Source: Chitiniphilus eburneus (lineage in GTDB: Bacteria > Pseudomonadota > Gammaproteobacteria > Burkholderiales > Chitinibacteraceae). Taken from it: a stretch of DNA of 64,000 bases. The notes under the pieces were generated by a model. The model made no database searches and was not told the origin of the DNA. It saw only the letters and a program-made list of their open reading frames with translations. A program made the position numbers and the translations under genes. Positions 7,584 to 16,256 of this stretch are shown here, one piece after another. Positions within the stretch are counted from its first letter, which is position 1, and every line of letters begins with the position of its first letter. The DNA is taken from the NCBI RefSeq assembly GCF_005048205.1, contig NZ_SUMF01000006.1, positions 1 through 64,000 on the forward strand. The letters run 5' to 3'.

Positions 7584-9836
7584 ATGGCCCGCTGCTGCAA
7601 CCACGACCATCACCCCGGCCCAGCGCCCTCGCAAGCCCCCGTCCACTCGCACGACCCTGGGCACGACCACTGCTGCGATCACGATACGCCCGCGCCGCAG
7701 GCCAGTGCCGCCGCGCTGGATGCCGCCGCCGGCACCCGCAGCGCGATCCGCATCACGCAGATGGACTGCCCCACCGAAGAAGCGCTGATCCGCAACAAGC
7801 TGGGAGCGATGGAGGGGATTGCCGCGCTGGATTTCAACCTGATGCAACGCGTGCTCACCGTGGTGCACGCACCGGAACAGTTGCCGCGCATTCTCGCCGC
7901 GATCCGCACGCTGGACTTCGAGCCGGAACTGCTTGGCGACGATGCGTCATCGCAACCGGCCGCGCCGCCCGCACCGACCCGCTGGTGGCCGCTGGCACTG
8001 GCGGGCGCCGCCGCGCTGGGCGCCGAGGCAGTGGACTGGCTGGCCGGCCCGGTGTGGCTGGCCGCTGCGCTCGCCATCACCGCCGTGGCGCTGAGCGGCC
8101 TGACCACCTATCGCAAGGGCTGGGTGGCGATCCGCAACGGCAACCTCAACATCAACGCACTGATGAGCATTGCCGTAACCGGCGCACTGCTGCTGGGACA
8201 GTGGCCGGAGGCCGCCATGGTGATGGTGCTGTTCACCGTGGCCGAGCTGATCGAAGCCCGCTCGCTGGACCGCGCGCGCAACGCCATCGCCGGCCTGTTG
8301 CAACTGGCGCCCGAGCAGGCCACGGTGCGCCAGCCCGACGGTGGCTGGCTGGCAATGGACGCCACCGCGATCGCGCCCGACAGCACGGTGCGGGTGCGCC
8401 CCGGCGAGCGGCTGGCGCTGGATGGCGTGATCGTCGCCGGGCGCTCGACGCTGGATCAGTCGCCGATCACCGGCGAAAGCCTGCCAGTGGACAAGGCCGA
8501 GGGCGATGCCGTATTCGCCGGCACCATCAACCAGGCCGGCTCGTTCGAATACAGCGTCACCGCCGCCGCCGGCAACAGCACGCTGGCGCGCATCATCCAC
8601 GCCGTCGAGGCCGCCCAGGGCGCGCGCGCGCCGACCCAGCGCTTCGTCGACCGCTTCGCCCGCGTCTACACCCCGCTGGTGTTCGCGCTGGCGCTGGCGG
8701 TTGCCGTGGTGCCGCCGCTAGTGCTGGGCGGCGGCTGGTACGATTGGGTCTATAAGGCGCTGGTGCTGCTGGTGATCGCCTGCCCCTGCGCGCTGGTGAT
8801 CTCCACCCCGGTGACCATCGTCAGCGGGCTGGCCACCGCGGCGCGGCGCGGTATCCTGATCAAGGGCGGCGTCTACCTGGAGCAAGGCCGTACCCTGCGC
8901 TGGCTGGCGCTGGACAAGACCGGCACCCTCACCCACGGCAAACCGGTGCAGACCGACTTCGAGCCACGCGCCGACCTGCCGGCCGCCACCTGCCGCGCGC
9001 TGGCGGCCAGCCTGGCCAGACGCTCCGACCACCCGGTGTCGCTGGCCATCGCCCAGGCCGCCGACGCCGATGGTGTGCCGCGCCACGAAGTGGACGCCTT
9101 CGCCGCCCTGGCCGGACGTGGCGTCCAAGGCCGTATCGACAACGCCGACTACTGGCTGGGCAATCACCGACTGATCGAAGAACTGGGTCGCTGCTCGCCC
9201 GAGCTGGAAGCACGGCTGGATGCGCTGGAGCGCCAGGGCCGCAGCGTGGTGGCGCTGCTGGACGCGCAACGCGTGCTGGCGTTGTTCGCCGTCGCCGACA
9301 CCGTCAAGGACAGCAGCCGCGCCGCCGTGGCCGAACTGCACGCGCTGGGCGTGAACACCGTGATGCTCACCGGCGACAATCCGCACACCGCCCAGGCCAT
9401 CGCCGACCAGGTCGGCATCGACCAGGCCCGCGGCAACCTGCTGCCCGACGACAAGCGCGCCGCCGTGGAAAGCCTGAGCGCACAAGGCACCGTCGGCATG
9501 GTCGGCGACGGCATCAACGACGCACCCGCCCTGGCCCGCGCCGACATCGGCTTCGCCATGGGCGCGATGGGCACCGACACCGCCATCGAAACCGCCGACG
9601 TAGCGCTGATGGACGACGACCTGCGCAAGGTGGCCGCCTTCGTGCGCCTCTCCCGCCGCACCCACGCCGTGCTGGTGCAGAACATCACCCTGGCACTGGG
9701 CATCAAGGCCGTGTTCCTGCTGCTGACACTGGCCGGGCTGGGCACCATGTGGATGGCGGTATTCGCCGACGTGGGCGCAAGCCTGCTGGTGGTGGGAAAT
9801 GGGTTGAGGCTGTTGCGGCAAGGAAAGGCAAACTGA
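7584..9836 (+). CDS. heavy-metal exporting P1B-type ATPase (Zn/Cd/Pb)
   Basis: This 750-residue pump exports divalent soft metals across the inner membrane using ATP. The N-terminus is rich in His and Cys (CCNHDHHPG, HDHCCDHD), followed by one metal-binding domain with the MDCPTEE motif (CxxEE-type, as in CadA/PbrA-like pumps) instead of the copper GMTCxxC. The transmembrane metal site is CPC (ACPCALVISTP), the phosphorylation site DKTGTLTHG and the hinge GDGINDAPAL. An Asp in the last helix region (FADVGAS) matches the P1B-2 Zn/Cd/Pb class. The start at 7584 lies about 30 bases after the MerR-type promoter. No MerR-family gene is adjacent, so the regulator acts from elsewhere. Confidence 0.94.
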   Translation: MARCCNHDHHPGPAPSQAPVHSHDPGHDHCCDHDTPAPQASAAALDAAAGTRSAIRITQMDCPTEEALIRNKLGAMEGIAALDFNLMQRVLTVVHAPEQLPRILAAIRTLDFEPELLGDDASSQPAAPPAPTRWWPLALAGAAALGAEAVDWLAGPVWLAAALAITAVALSGLTTYRKGWVAIRNGNLNINALMSIAVTGALLLGQWPEAAMVMVLFTVAELIEARSLDRARNAIAGLLQLAPEQATVRQPDGGWLAMDATAIAPDSTVRVRPGERLALDGVIVAGRSTLDQSPITGESLPVDKAEGDAVFAGTINQAGSFEYSVTAAAGNSTLARIIHAVEAAQGARAPTQRFVDRFARVYTPLVFALALAVAVVPPLVLGGGWYDWVYKALVLLVIACPCALVISTPVTIVSGLATAARRGILIKGGVYLEQGRTLRWLALDKTGTLTHGKPVQTDFEPRADLPAATCRALAASLARRSDHPVSLAIAQAADADGVPRHEVDAFAALAGRGVQGRIDNADYWLGNHRLIEELGRCSPELEARLDALERQGRSVVALLDAQRVLALFAVADTVKDSSRAAVAELHALGVNTVMLTGDNPHTAQAIADQVGIDQARGNLLPDDKRAAVESLSAQGTVGMVGDGINDAPALARADIGFAMGAMGTDTAIETADVALMDDDLRKVAAFVRLSRRTHAVLVQNITLALGIKAVFLLLTLAGLGTMWMAVFADVGASLLVVGNGLRLLRQGKAN

Positions 9837-9960
9837 TTGCTGCTCGGATGGCAGGAAAAACCGTCGCCATCACAGCCGTAACCTGTCGAATCGACCTGCC
9901 ACCTCCACGCCAGCCTCGCCTCCAAGCGGGGTTGTGCGCAATGCGCAGTCTTTTTCCCCG

Positions 9961-10401
9961 TTACGCGGATCGATGCCGCAAATGAATCAACGGATAAGGC
10001 CGCCCCTGCCCGTCCAGCGCCGAGCGGCCGATGCGCTCGAAGCCCAGTTTTTCGTAGAAACCAGCCGCCTGCGGGTTCTGCTCGTTCACGTCGGTGCAAA
10101 GACCCGGATGGCGCTGGAGCGCGGCCTGCACCAGCAGGCGGCCCACACCGGCGCCGTGGTGATCCGGGTCGACGAACAGCGCTTCCAGCCGGCCCGCATC
10201 GAGCAGCATGAAAGCGATGGGGCGATCCGCGTCGTCCACCGCCAGCTCCAGCGGCGCCACGGGCAGGAAGGCGGCCACCTCGGCGTCGATGTCGCGGCGA
10301 TCCTGGGCGGTGAGAAAGTGATGCGTGGCATCCACGGCGCGGCGCCAGATGTCGATGATGCTCGGGCCGTCCGCGGGGGTGGAAGGTCGAAGTCGGATCA
10401 T
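9961..10401 (-). CDS. GNAT N-acetyltransferase (YjaB-like)
   Basis: This 146-residue GCN5-related acetyltransferase has the acetyl-CoA-binding motif A as VDPDHHGAGVGRLLVQAAL (pattern Q/RxxGxG/A) and the later TDVNEQNPQAAGFYEKLGFERIG segment typical of the family's C-terminal half. Start MIRLRPSTPADGPSIIDIWRRAV matches the YjaB/YhbS-like branch. The target amine is unknown. It reads leftward in the same direction as the PfpI-family gene and could share its transcript, with a gap of about 70 bases. Confidence 0.88.
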   Translation of the reverse strand: MIRLRPSTPADGPSIIDIWRRAVDATHHFLTAQDRRDIDAEVAAFLPVAPLELAVDDADRPIAFMLLDAGRLEALFVDPDHHGAGVGRLLVQAALQRHPGLCTDVNEQNPQAAGFYEKLGFERIGRSALDGQGRPYPLIHLRHRSA

Positions 10402-10471
10402 GGGTGTCCTGTGGGGCGCGCCGCCAAACCGGCAAGCCAGTCGATCAGTCGAGCATGGTATGGCGATCGGG

Positions 10472-11101
10472 CTACGGCCGGGGGTTTTCCGTCCAGTCGA
10501 ACTCCATCTGCCGCGCGGTGCGGACGGCCAGTTCGCGGCTGTGCAGGCGCTCCACCAGATGCAGGCTCATGTCGATGCCCGCCGAGATGCCGGCCGAACT
10601 GACCAGCGCGCCCTGGTCCACCCACCGCACGCCGCGCTGCACCTGCACGGCGGGGAACATGCGTTGCAGATCGTCCAGATCCTCCCAGTGGGTGGTGGCG
10701 CGCTTGCCGTCGAGCAGTCCGGCGCGGGCCAGCAGGAAGGCGCCGGTGCACACAGAGGCCACCAGCGGCACCCGGCCGGCCTGGGCGGCGATCCAGGCGA
10801 TCACATCCGGCTTGTCCAGTTCGGCGCTGACCACGCCGCCGGGCACGATCAGGCAATCGATGGCGGGATGGTCAGCCAGGGTATGATCGGGCTCCATCTT
10901 CAATCCAGCCCTTGCCTTCACCGCGTCACGGTTGCGGCCAATGGTGAAGACACGAAAACGCGGTAGCGCGCCAGCGTGGTCACGGCCGTGTACCCGGGCG
11001 GCGGTGGTGAACACTTCGTATGGCCCGGCGAAATCCAGTGCCTCGACGTCGTCGAACACGTAGATACCGATGGCAAGGCTGGAAGGGCTGGCTGCGTCCA
11101 T
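10472..11101 (-). CDS. DJ-1/PfpI family (class I glutamine amidotransferase-like) protein
   Basis: This 209-residue protein has the flavodoxin-like DJ-1/PfpI fold. The start IGIYVFDDVEALDFAGPYEVF is characteristic, and the nucleophile elbow is SVCTGAFLLARAGLLDG with the reactive Cys near residue 110. An acidic residue and a downstream THWED segment fit the isonitrile-hydratase/AraC-sensor branch. It has no AraC-type HTH domain, so it is not a GlxA-type regulator. Substrate and reaction cannot be deduced. The ATG at 11101 places the family's first strand near the N-terminus; an upstream in-frame start would add unrelated residues. Confidence 0.85.
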   Translation of the reverse strand: MDAASPSSLAIGIYVFDDVEALDFAGPYEVFTTAARVHGRDHAGALPRFRVFTIGRNRDAVKARAGLKMEPDHTLADHPAIDCLIVPGGVVSAELDKPDVIAWIAAQAGRVPLVASVCTGAFLLARAGLLDGKRATTHWEDLDDLQRMFPAVQVQRGVRWVDQGALVSSAGISAGIDMSLHLVERLHSRELAVRTARQMEFDWTENPRP

Positions 11102-11322
11102 ATGCGATCCACTCGGCTGGGCGGGCCAGTTTAGGACAGCGACATGGCGCGACGACAGCAACAGTTGCCCCCGCCCACCGCCGCAACAGTCACCCGCCGA
11201 TACGCCGCGCCGGTTGCGCCAGCAACCCCTGGCAGACCGCGCAACCTACGCGCGCCATATTCCTTCTGGTTGACGATCGCGCAGGCTATAGAATCAGCGT
11301 TTTCCATGCTGCGCCGATTCCG

Positions 11323-11907
11323 ATGATCGAGCTTGTTGGCAACACCGTCCTGCTGCGCGAACTGCGCACCACCGACGCCACGGCGCTGGTCGAGGCCGCG
11401 ACCGACGGCGAATTGTGGCAGTCACCGGTGACGGTGATTCCCAGCGCCGCCACCGTCGAGGCATACATCGACCGGGCATTGCAGGGACAGCGGGCGGGCA
11501 CGGTGTTGCCATTCGTGACCGTGGCGCGTGCCAGCGGCCGGGTGATCGGCTCCACCCGTTTCTGGAAGATCGACCACGAACACCGGCGGCTGGAGATCGG
11601 CAGTACCTGGCTGGCGCGGTCGTGGCAACGCACCGCGGCCAATACCGAGGCCAAGTTCCTGATGTTGCAACATGCCTTCGAGGCCTGGCACTGCGTGCGG
11701 GTGCAGTTCACCACCGACGTGCGCAACATGGCATCTCGCGCGGCCATCCTGCGGCTGGGCGCGGTGGAGGAAGGCGTGATCCGCAACGAGCGCATCATGC
11801 CGGACGGCCGCAAGCGCAATTCGGTGCGCTTCAGCATCATCGACGACGAATGGCCAGCGGTGCGGCAGCGCTTGCTGGAACGGCTGGAACACCGCACGCA
11901 ACAATAG
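11323..11907 (+). CDS. GNAT acetyltransferase, RimJ/RimL type
   Basis: This 194-residue protein resembles acetyltransferases that modify N-terminal or small-molecule amines. The start ELVGNTVLLRELRTTDATALVEA, the central GSTRFWKIDHEHRRLEIGSTWLA and the C-terminal VQFTTDVRNMASRAAILRLGAVEEG segments match the RimJ/RimL-like branch, in which NxxSRxxxxxLGxxxEG is conserved. The ATG at 11323 starts directly at the conserved domain. It is a single gene between the divergent PfpI gene and the convergent TetR gene. The physiological substrate is unknown. Confidence 0.87.
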   Translation: MIELVGNTVLLRELRTTDATALVEAATDGELWQSPVTVIPSAATVEAYIDRALQGQRAGTVLPFVTVARASGRVIGSTRFWKIDHEHRRLEIGSTWLARSWQRTAANTEAKFLMLQHAFEAWHCVRVQFTTDVRNMASRAAILRLGAVEEGVIRNERIMPDGRKRNSVRFSIIDDEWPAVRQRLLERLEHRTQQ

Positions 11908-12062
11908 ATTGCCGTGGGGATGGGTACCCTTTCCGGGCCCAGGCGCTCGCGGTCGAGTCCCGCAACGGAATCGGGCCGCCGGCATGGCCCCCCTCCTCCT
12001 CGAACACCCCTGTGCCCCCCATGACGCATCCCCGCGTCGGCAGCGCCACCCGGGCGTTTGCG

Positions 12063-12707
12063 CTACAGGCCCTTCTCCACCATATCCAGCAGCCGCTGAC
12101 CGATCATCATGCGTTGCGGTTCGGGCATGCCATGCAAGGGGCCTTCGCTCAGCAACAGCGCCAGGCCATGCACGGCGGACCAGGCCAGGTACTCGGCGCC
12201 CAGCCGGCGTTCCGGCGGCAGGCCGCCCGCATCGGCCAGCCGGTTCAAGGCCATGCTCAGCAACTGGAACGGGTTCATGCCGCTGTCGCCCGCCCGGGTC
12301 GGATCGTTGTCGCCCTCGACACCTTCATGGGAGGAGAACGCCGTCTTGAACAGGCCCGGCTCGGCATGGGCGAACCGCAGGTAACCGGTACCGATCGCGC
12401 GCACGCTGTCCTGGGCCCAGCGCAGCGCCCCTGCGGCGGGGTCCAGCCCGGCCAGTTCCGCTTCCATCGCGCGCGCCACTTGCGACAACGCGTAGGAACG
12501 CACCGCCTGTAATAAATCGTCCCGATTGGCGAAATGCCGGTACGCCGCGTTCGGGACCACGCCCGCCTGTCGGGTTGCTTCCCGCAGCACCACGGCATCC
12601 GGACCGCCGGCCCTGGCCAGCGCGATGCCCGCTTCCAGCAAGGCATTGCGCAGGTCGCCATGGCGGTAAGTGGTGCGCCTGCGCGGTGAAGAGGGGGTGT
12701 CGCTCAT
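12063..12707 (-). CDS. TetR-family transcriptional regulator
   Basis: This 214-residue repressor has an N-terminal helix-turn-helix: RHGDLRNALLEAGIALARAGG, then LREATRQAGVVPNAAYRHFANRDDLLQAV, the typical TetR recognition helix with YRHF. The C-terminal helices resemble the WHG-type ligand-binding domain (YLAWSAVHGLALLLSEGPL). It is divergent from the VOC gene at 12824, with paired inverted repeats in between, so it probably represses itself and that gene and is released by a small hydrophobic ligand. The start at 12707 puts a short basic arm (SSPRRRTTYRHGD) before the HTH, which is usual for the family. Confidence 0.92.
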   Translation of the reverse strand: MSDTPSSPRRRTTYRHGDLRNALLEAGIALARAGGPDAVVLREATRQAGVVPNAAYRHFANRDDLLQAVRSYALSQVARAMEAELAGLDPAAGALRWAQDSVRAIGTGYLRFAHAEPGLFKTAFSSHEGVEGDNDPTRAGDSGMNPFQLLSMALNRLADAGGLPPERRLGAEYLAWSAVHGLALLLSEGPLHGMPEPQRMMIGQRLLDMVEKGL

Positions 12708-12717
12708 CGTCGATCCT

Positions 12718-12769
12718 ATGTGTACACCGTCCATTATCTCATGCTAGGTTATGTGTACCGTGTACACAT
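12718..12769. promoter_or_regulatory. TetR operator pair between divergent genes
   Basis: A perfect inverted repeat, ATGTGTAC and GTACACAT around CGT, occupies 12751-12769. A second partial copy, ATGTGTACAC, lies at 12718-12727, 33 bases away. Both fall in the short divergent promoter region of the TetR gene and the VOC gene. The position and size fit a TetR operator; binding is inferred. Confidence 0.7.
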
Positions 12770-12823
12770 GTGTTTGACGCGGCTTGCGACAACTCAATCA
12801 ATGACAACCAATGGAGATCGACA

Positions 12824-13249
12824 ATGGACCAACGACTCAGCCCCTACATCACCTTCAACGGCAACTGCGCCGAAGCCATGCGGTTCTATGAAAGCGTACT
12901 GGACGGCACGCTGCGCCTGCTGAAGCTGGCGGATTCGCCTGCCGCCGAGCATCTGCCCAATACCGACGGCAACCTCATCATGCACGCCTGCCTGGAACTG
13001 CCTGGCGGCAGGGTGATGGCTTCGGACCATATGGAAGGTTGCGGCGGCACCTTCGAAGGCATCAAGGGCATTTCCCTGGCGATCACCTATCCCACCGTGG
13101 AAGAAGCCACGCGGCGCTTCAATGCGCTGAGCGAAGGCGGCAAGATCACGATGGCGCTGCAACAGACCTTCTGGGCGGAAACCTTCGGCGTGGCCGTGGA
13201 CCGATATGGCATCACCTGGCTGGTGAACGGCGGCGAAATGCAGGGTTGA
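12824..13249 (+). CDS. VOC family protein, PhnB-like
   Basis: This 141-residue protein has the PhnB/DUF1428-like VOC fold: start LSPYITFNGNCAEAMRFYESVL, then two beta-alpha-beta-beta-beta modules ending in FGVAVDRYGITWLVN. In many members the first conserved FNGNC/EAMxFY block is followed by a metal-binding His; here it begins LSPYITFNG, so metal binding is uncertain. Despite the name, PhnB-like proteins are not shown to act in phosphonate use. It is divergent from a TetR gene and shares its operator region, suggesting induction by a toxic small molecule. Confidence 0.87.
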   Translation: MDQRLSPYITFNGNCAEAMRFYESVLDGTLRLLKLADSPAAEHLPNTDGNLIMHACLELPGGRVMASDHMEGCGGTFEGIKGISLAITYPTVEEATRRFNALSEGGKITMALQQTFWAETFGVAVDRYGITWLVNGGEMQG

Positions 13250-13306
13250 GGATCACCCCCCGTGTACGATGCACAGGCTGCTGCAAGCCCCGGCCTGCTG
13301 CCACCG

Positions 13307-13340
13307 ACGACAACGCCTCGCGATTGCGGGGCGTTGTCGT
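13307..13340 (+). terminator. hairpin after PhnB-like gene
   Basis: The 11-base perfect arms ACGACAACGCC (13307-13317) and GGCGTTGTCGT (13330-13340) form a strong hairpin between the VOC gene and the next gene. Only a weak T-rich tail follows (CACCGTTTCC), so it may be a terminator or an mRNA-processing hairpin. Confidence 0.6.
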
Positions 13341-13370
13341 CACCGTTTCCTTCATCGCGAGGCCTGCCGC

Positions 13371-13832
13371 ATGCCTGAACCGCCCGATCCACTGGCAGCC
13401 ATCCTCGCCGCCTATCAGGCGGCGGTGCTGGCCAAGGATGTGGATGCCTTTGCCGCGCTGTACGACGACGACGTATACGTTTTCGATATGTGGGACACCT
13501 GGTCGCTGCAGGGTATCGCTGCGTGGCGCGGGATAGCGGGCGCATGGTTTTCGTCGCTCGGCGCGGAACAGGTGTACGTCCGCATCCGCGAAGCGCGATG
13601 CATCGTGGCCGATACCCTGGCGGTCGGGCACGCGATCCTCACCTACACCGCATGCTCGGCCGAAGGGCGCCCGCTGCGCTCGCTCGACAATCGCATCACG
13701 CTGGGTTTGCAGCGCCGTGGCACGGTCTGGAAAATCGTGCATGAGCACACTTCGGCACCGATCGACCATCGCTCGCTGCACGCCACGCTGACCTGCCCTC
13801 AGCCCGCGAGCAACCCGGAAAACCCGACGTAG
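13371..13832 (+). CDS. SnoaL-like / DUF4440 nuclear-transport-factor-2 fold protein
   Basis: This 153-residue protein has an NTF2-like fold: helix ILAAYQAAVLAKDVDAFAALYDDDVYVFD followed by beta strands (VADTLAVGHAILTYTACS, NRITLGLQRRGTVWKIVHEHTSAPI). The WKIVHEHxS ending is a signature of the SgcJ/YybH and SnoaL-like group. Members bind or convert small hydrophobic molecules, or are accessory proteins; no catalytic set can be assigned. The ATG at 13371 is the first in-frame start after the hairpin and opens the domain directly. Confidence 0.85.
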   Translation: MPEPPDPLAAILAAYQAAVLAKDVDAFAALYDDDVYVFDMWDTWSLQGIAAWRGIAGAWFSSLGAEQVYVRIREARCIVADTLAVGHAILTYTACSAEGRPLRSLDNRITLGLQRRGTVWKIVHEHTSAPIDHRSLHATLTCPQPASNPENPT

Positions 13833-13851
13833 CGATGCCCATACCGCAACC

Positions 13852-14775
13852 TCAACGCCCGTCGAAGCGCGCGGCCAGGCCTTTTTCGCGAAAGGCTTCG
13901 ACGATGAAGTCGACGAATACCCGCGTCTTGGGCGGCAGCAGCCTGCGGTTGGGGTAATACAGGCAGATCGACCCGAGTTCGGCATACCAGCCGGGCAGCA
14001 GCCGGATCAGGTCGCCACGCGCCAGCCAGCGGACAGCATGCGCCATCGGCAGCAGTGCGATGCCATGGCCGAGCATGGCGGCATGCGCCATCGCATCGGG
14101 GTCGTCGAAAATCAGGCGCGCCCGGTAGTCGGCGGCCACCTGCTCACCCGCCCCGTTGCGCAAGGTCCACGCATATTGACGTCCAGTGGCGCCGGATCGT
14201 CGGGCAATGCCTTCCAGTTGCGCCAGATCGGCAGGATGCATCGGCATCGACCGCGTGGCCATATAGGCCGGCGATGCCACGACGATCACATGGGCGGGGG
14301 CCAGTTCGCGCAATACCACGCCTTGATTCAATGCAATGCCGCCGCCGATGGCGGCGTCGAAACCGCCACCCACCAGATCCACCGGGCGATTGTCGAACTG
14401 CCAGTCCGGCACGATGGCGGGATACCGCCGCAGGAACTCATCCAGCAGCGGCACCAGGTACTCGCGGCCGAATGCCACCCCCATGCTGACCTTGAGCACG
14501 CCGGCAGGCTGGCCATCGTCCTCCGCCGCACGCGAGAACGCGGCCTGCAATTGGGCATAAGGCTCGCCCGCCTCGTGCAGGAACTGCTCGCCACGATCGG
14601 TCAGGGTAAGACGGCGCGTGCTGCGATGGAACAGGCGTACGCCAAGCTGCGCCTCCAATCGGGCGACATTCTTGCTCACCGCCGCCGGCGTCAGCCCCAG
14701 TCGCCGCGCGGCGGCGGAGAAACTACCCGCCTGCGCGCTGACGATAAAGGCATCGAACAGGTTCAGGGCATCCAT
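13852..14775 (-). CDS. LysR-family transcriptional regulator
   Basis: This 307-residue regulator has the LysR N-terminal HTH: LFDAFIVSAQAGSFSAAARRLGLTPAAVSKNVARLEAQLGVRLFHRSTRRLTLTDRGE outlines residues 5-63. The periplasmic-binding-like effector domain follows, with the usual VSMGVAFGREYLVPLL start. It resembles the DsdC/AaeR-like branch that regulates small-molecule oxidoreductases. It is divergent from the SDR gene at 14877 with about 100 bases between them, so it most likely controls that gene. Confidence 0.93.
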   Translation of the reverse strand: MDALNLFDAFIVSAQAGSFSAAARRLGLTPAAVSKNVARLEAQLGVRLFHRSTRRLTLTDRGEQFLHEAGEPYAQLQAAFSRAAEDDGQPAGVLKVSMGVAFGREYLVPLLDEFLRRYPAIVPDWQFDNRPVDLVGGGFDAAIGGGIALNQGVVLRELAPAHVIVVASPAYMATRSMPMHPADLAQLEGIARRSGATGRQYAWTLRNGAGEQVAADYRARLIFDDPDAMAHAAMLGHGIALLPMAHAVRWLARGDLIRLLPGWYAELGSICLYYPNRRLLPPKTRVFVDFIVEAFREKGLAARFDGR

Positions 14776-14876
14776 GCGGCTGTTACTTCCAGTTGAAATT
14801 GATGATCCCGATTATGACCTACCGCATGGTGAATCGGCTGGCGATACTGCATGCACCTTTCCCCCGGAGCACTGCA

Positions 14877-15620
14877 ATGACCACAGGATTCACAGGCAGG
14901 ATTGCCTTCATCACCGGCGGCTCGCGCGGCATCGGCGCCGCCATCGTCCGCCGTCTGGCGCGCGACGGCGCAGCGGTGGCGTTCACTTACCAGAACTCGG
15001 CGCCCCAGGCCCAGGCACTGGTCGCCGAGATCGAAACCACGGGTGGCAAGGCGTTCGCCATTCAGGCCGATGCCGCCGACGCCGCCGCGCTGACCCGGGC
15101 CATCGATGATGCGGCACGCCACTTTGGCCGGATCGATATCCTGGTCAACAACGCCGGCGTGGCGGTACTGGGCGCGGTGGATGCCATTGCGCTGGCAGAC
15201 TTCGACCGCACCCTGGCGGTAAACGTACGTGCAGTGTTCGTCGCATCGCAGGCGGTACTGCCACACATGGGCCAGGGCGGGCGCATCATCAACATCAGCA
15301 GTTGCAATGCCGAACGTGTCCCCTTCACCGGCGCGGCCGTCTATGCCATGAGCAAATCCGCGCTGCTGGGGCTGGTCCAGGGCATGGCGCGCGATCTCGG
15401 GCCGCGCGGCATTACCGTCAACAACGTGCAACCCGGCCCCACCAATACCGACATGAACCCGGAATCGGGCGATTTCGCCAAGCTCATGCACGACCTCATG
15501 GCGCTGCCCCGCCATGCCCACCCGGATGAGATCGCCGGCATGGTGGCGTATCTGGCCAGTGCCGAGGCAGCGTTCGTAACCGGTGCCAGCCTGACCATCG
15601 ATGGTGGCTTCAACGCCTGA
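14877..15620 (+). CDS. short-chain dehydrogenase/reductase (SDR)
   Basis: This 247-residue classical SDR uses NAD(P)H. It has the Rossmann glycine motif TGGSRGIGAAI near residue 13, the NNAG motif (ILVNNAGVAV), the catalytic Ser in INISSCNAERVPFTGAAVYAMSK, and the YxxxK pair there (Y..MSK). The Arg after Gly-Ser in GGSRGIG suggests NADPH preference. The C-terminal TGASLTIDGGFNA is typical. The ATG at 14877 is chosen because an upstream in-frame start would add residues before the first strand. The divergent LysR gene is its probable regulator. Confidence 0.93.
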   Translation: MTTGFTGRIAFITGGSRGIGAAIVRRLARDGAAVAFTYQNSAPQAQALVAEIETTGGKAFAIQADAADAAALTRAIDDAARHFGRIDILVNNAGVAVLGAVDAIALADFDRTLAVNVRAVFVASQAVLPHMGQGGRIINISSCNAERVPFTGAAVYAMSKSALLGLVQGMARDLGPRGITVNNVQPGPTNTDMNPESGDFAKLMHDLMALPRHAHPDEIAGMVAYLASAEAAFVTGASLTIDGGFNA

Positions 15621-15641
15621 CGATACGATCCGGCCAGCCTA

Positions 15642-15907
15642 GGGCGTGTCATCCAATGTTTCACGACAGCGTTCGGTGCAGTTCGGGATGCCGTGCAAGG
15701 AGCTGGACGCGCCGCGGTATGGATACCGCAAGCGGCCGGCGACGCCGCGCGGCGCCCGAAATGCACCGAACCCGCAGGGCTGGGCCGAAAAAACACCATC
15801 CACTGCGTTGCACTCCTTGCCAATAACCGGTTATTGGCTGCGTCGTGCGCCTGGTGCCTGGCGCTTTTTCGGCCCAGCGCTGCCGCGAAACATTGGATGA
15901 CACGCCC
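15642..15907. repeat. MITE-like inverted-repeat element 1
   Basis: About 30-base terminal inverted repeats (15642-15671 and 15878-15907; the outer 21 bases, GGGCGTGTCATCCAATGTTTC, are perfect) enclose about 205 bases. Inside are a second 13-base stem, CTGGGCCGAAAAA (15780-15792) with its complement at 15865-15877, and a perfect 20-base palindrome at 15819-15838. No transposase is encoded. The size, long terminal repeats and nested hairpins fit a non-autonomous MITE, possibly mobilised by an IS elsewhere in the genome. No clear target duplication was seen. Confidence 0.7.
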
Positions 15908-15925
15908 TGGCCGCCATCAAAGAAA

Positions 15926-15952
15926 AGGCCCCGGGAGAAACGGGGCCTTTAT
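15926..15952 (+). terminator. Rho-independent terminator
   Basis: The arms AAGGCCCCG (15926-15934) and CGGGGCCTT (15941-15949) pair perfectly around GGAGAA(A), with T-richness after the stem (CCTTTATCG). This is probably the terminator of the SDR gene, now separated from it by the inserted MITE-like element. Confidence 0.75.
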
Positions 15953-15986
15953 CGTTCGGGAGCCAATCGTCAGGCATGGCACCCTA

Positions 15987-16256
15987 CTAGGGTGAATCGA
16001 CCTTCAAACATGGGATGCGTTGGTCCGTGGGCCGGGTGGCTGCGCGAAGCGCGGCGCCGCAGAGAGCCCTCCTCTCTGCAAGCCGTGCGACAAAGCAGAC
16101 ACCGGCCCACGGACCAACCCGCAGGGAAGGATGAAGGCCGGGCGCATGGCTGTGTTGTGCCTCGCTCGTGGGGATCACCCCACTTCGCTCGGCACGCCTT
16201 GCCCTGCATCCGGCCTTCCTCCTTCGCACCCACGTTTGAATGTCGATTTACCCTAG
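15987..16256. repeat. MITE-like inverted-repeat element 2
   Basis: Terminal repeats at 15987-16019 and 16225-16256 are inverted copies of each other with a few mismatches, and both outer ends read CTAG, which could be a four-base target duplication of the IS5-family kind. The inside carries a perfect 17-base stem (16019-16035 with 16102-16118), a GCAGAGAG/CTCTCTGC hairpin and a GTGGGG/CCCCAC hairpin. There is no transposase. Its sequence differs from element 1. The right terminal repeat contains the stop codon of the GFA-family gene. Confidence 0.72.

Noticed and set aside
15642-16256. A complete insertion sequence with transposase
   Set aside because: Both elements are under 300 bases and encode no transposase-like protein.
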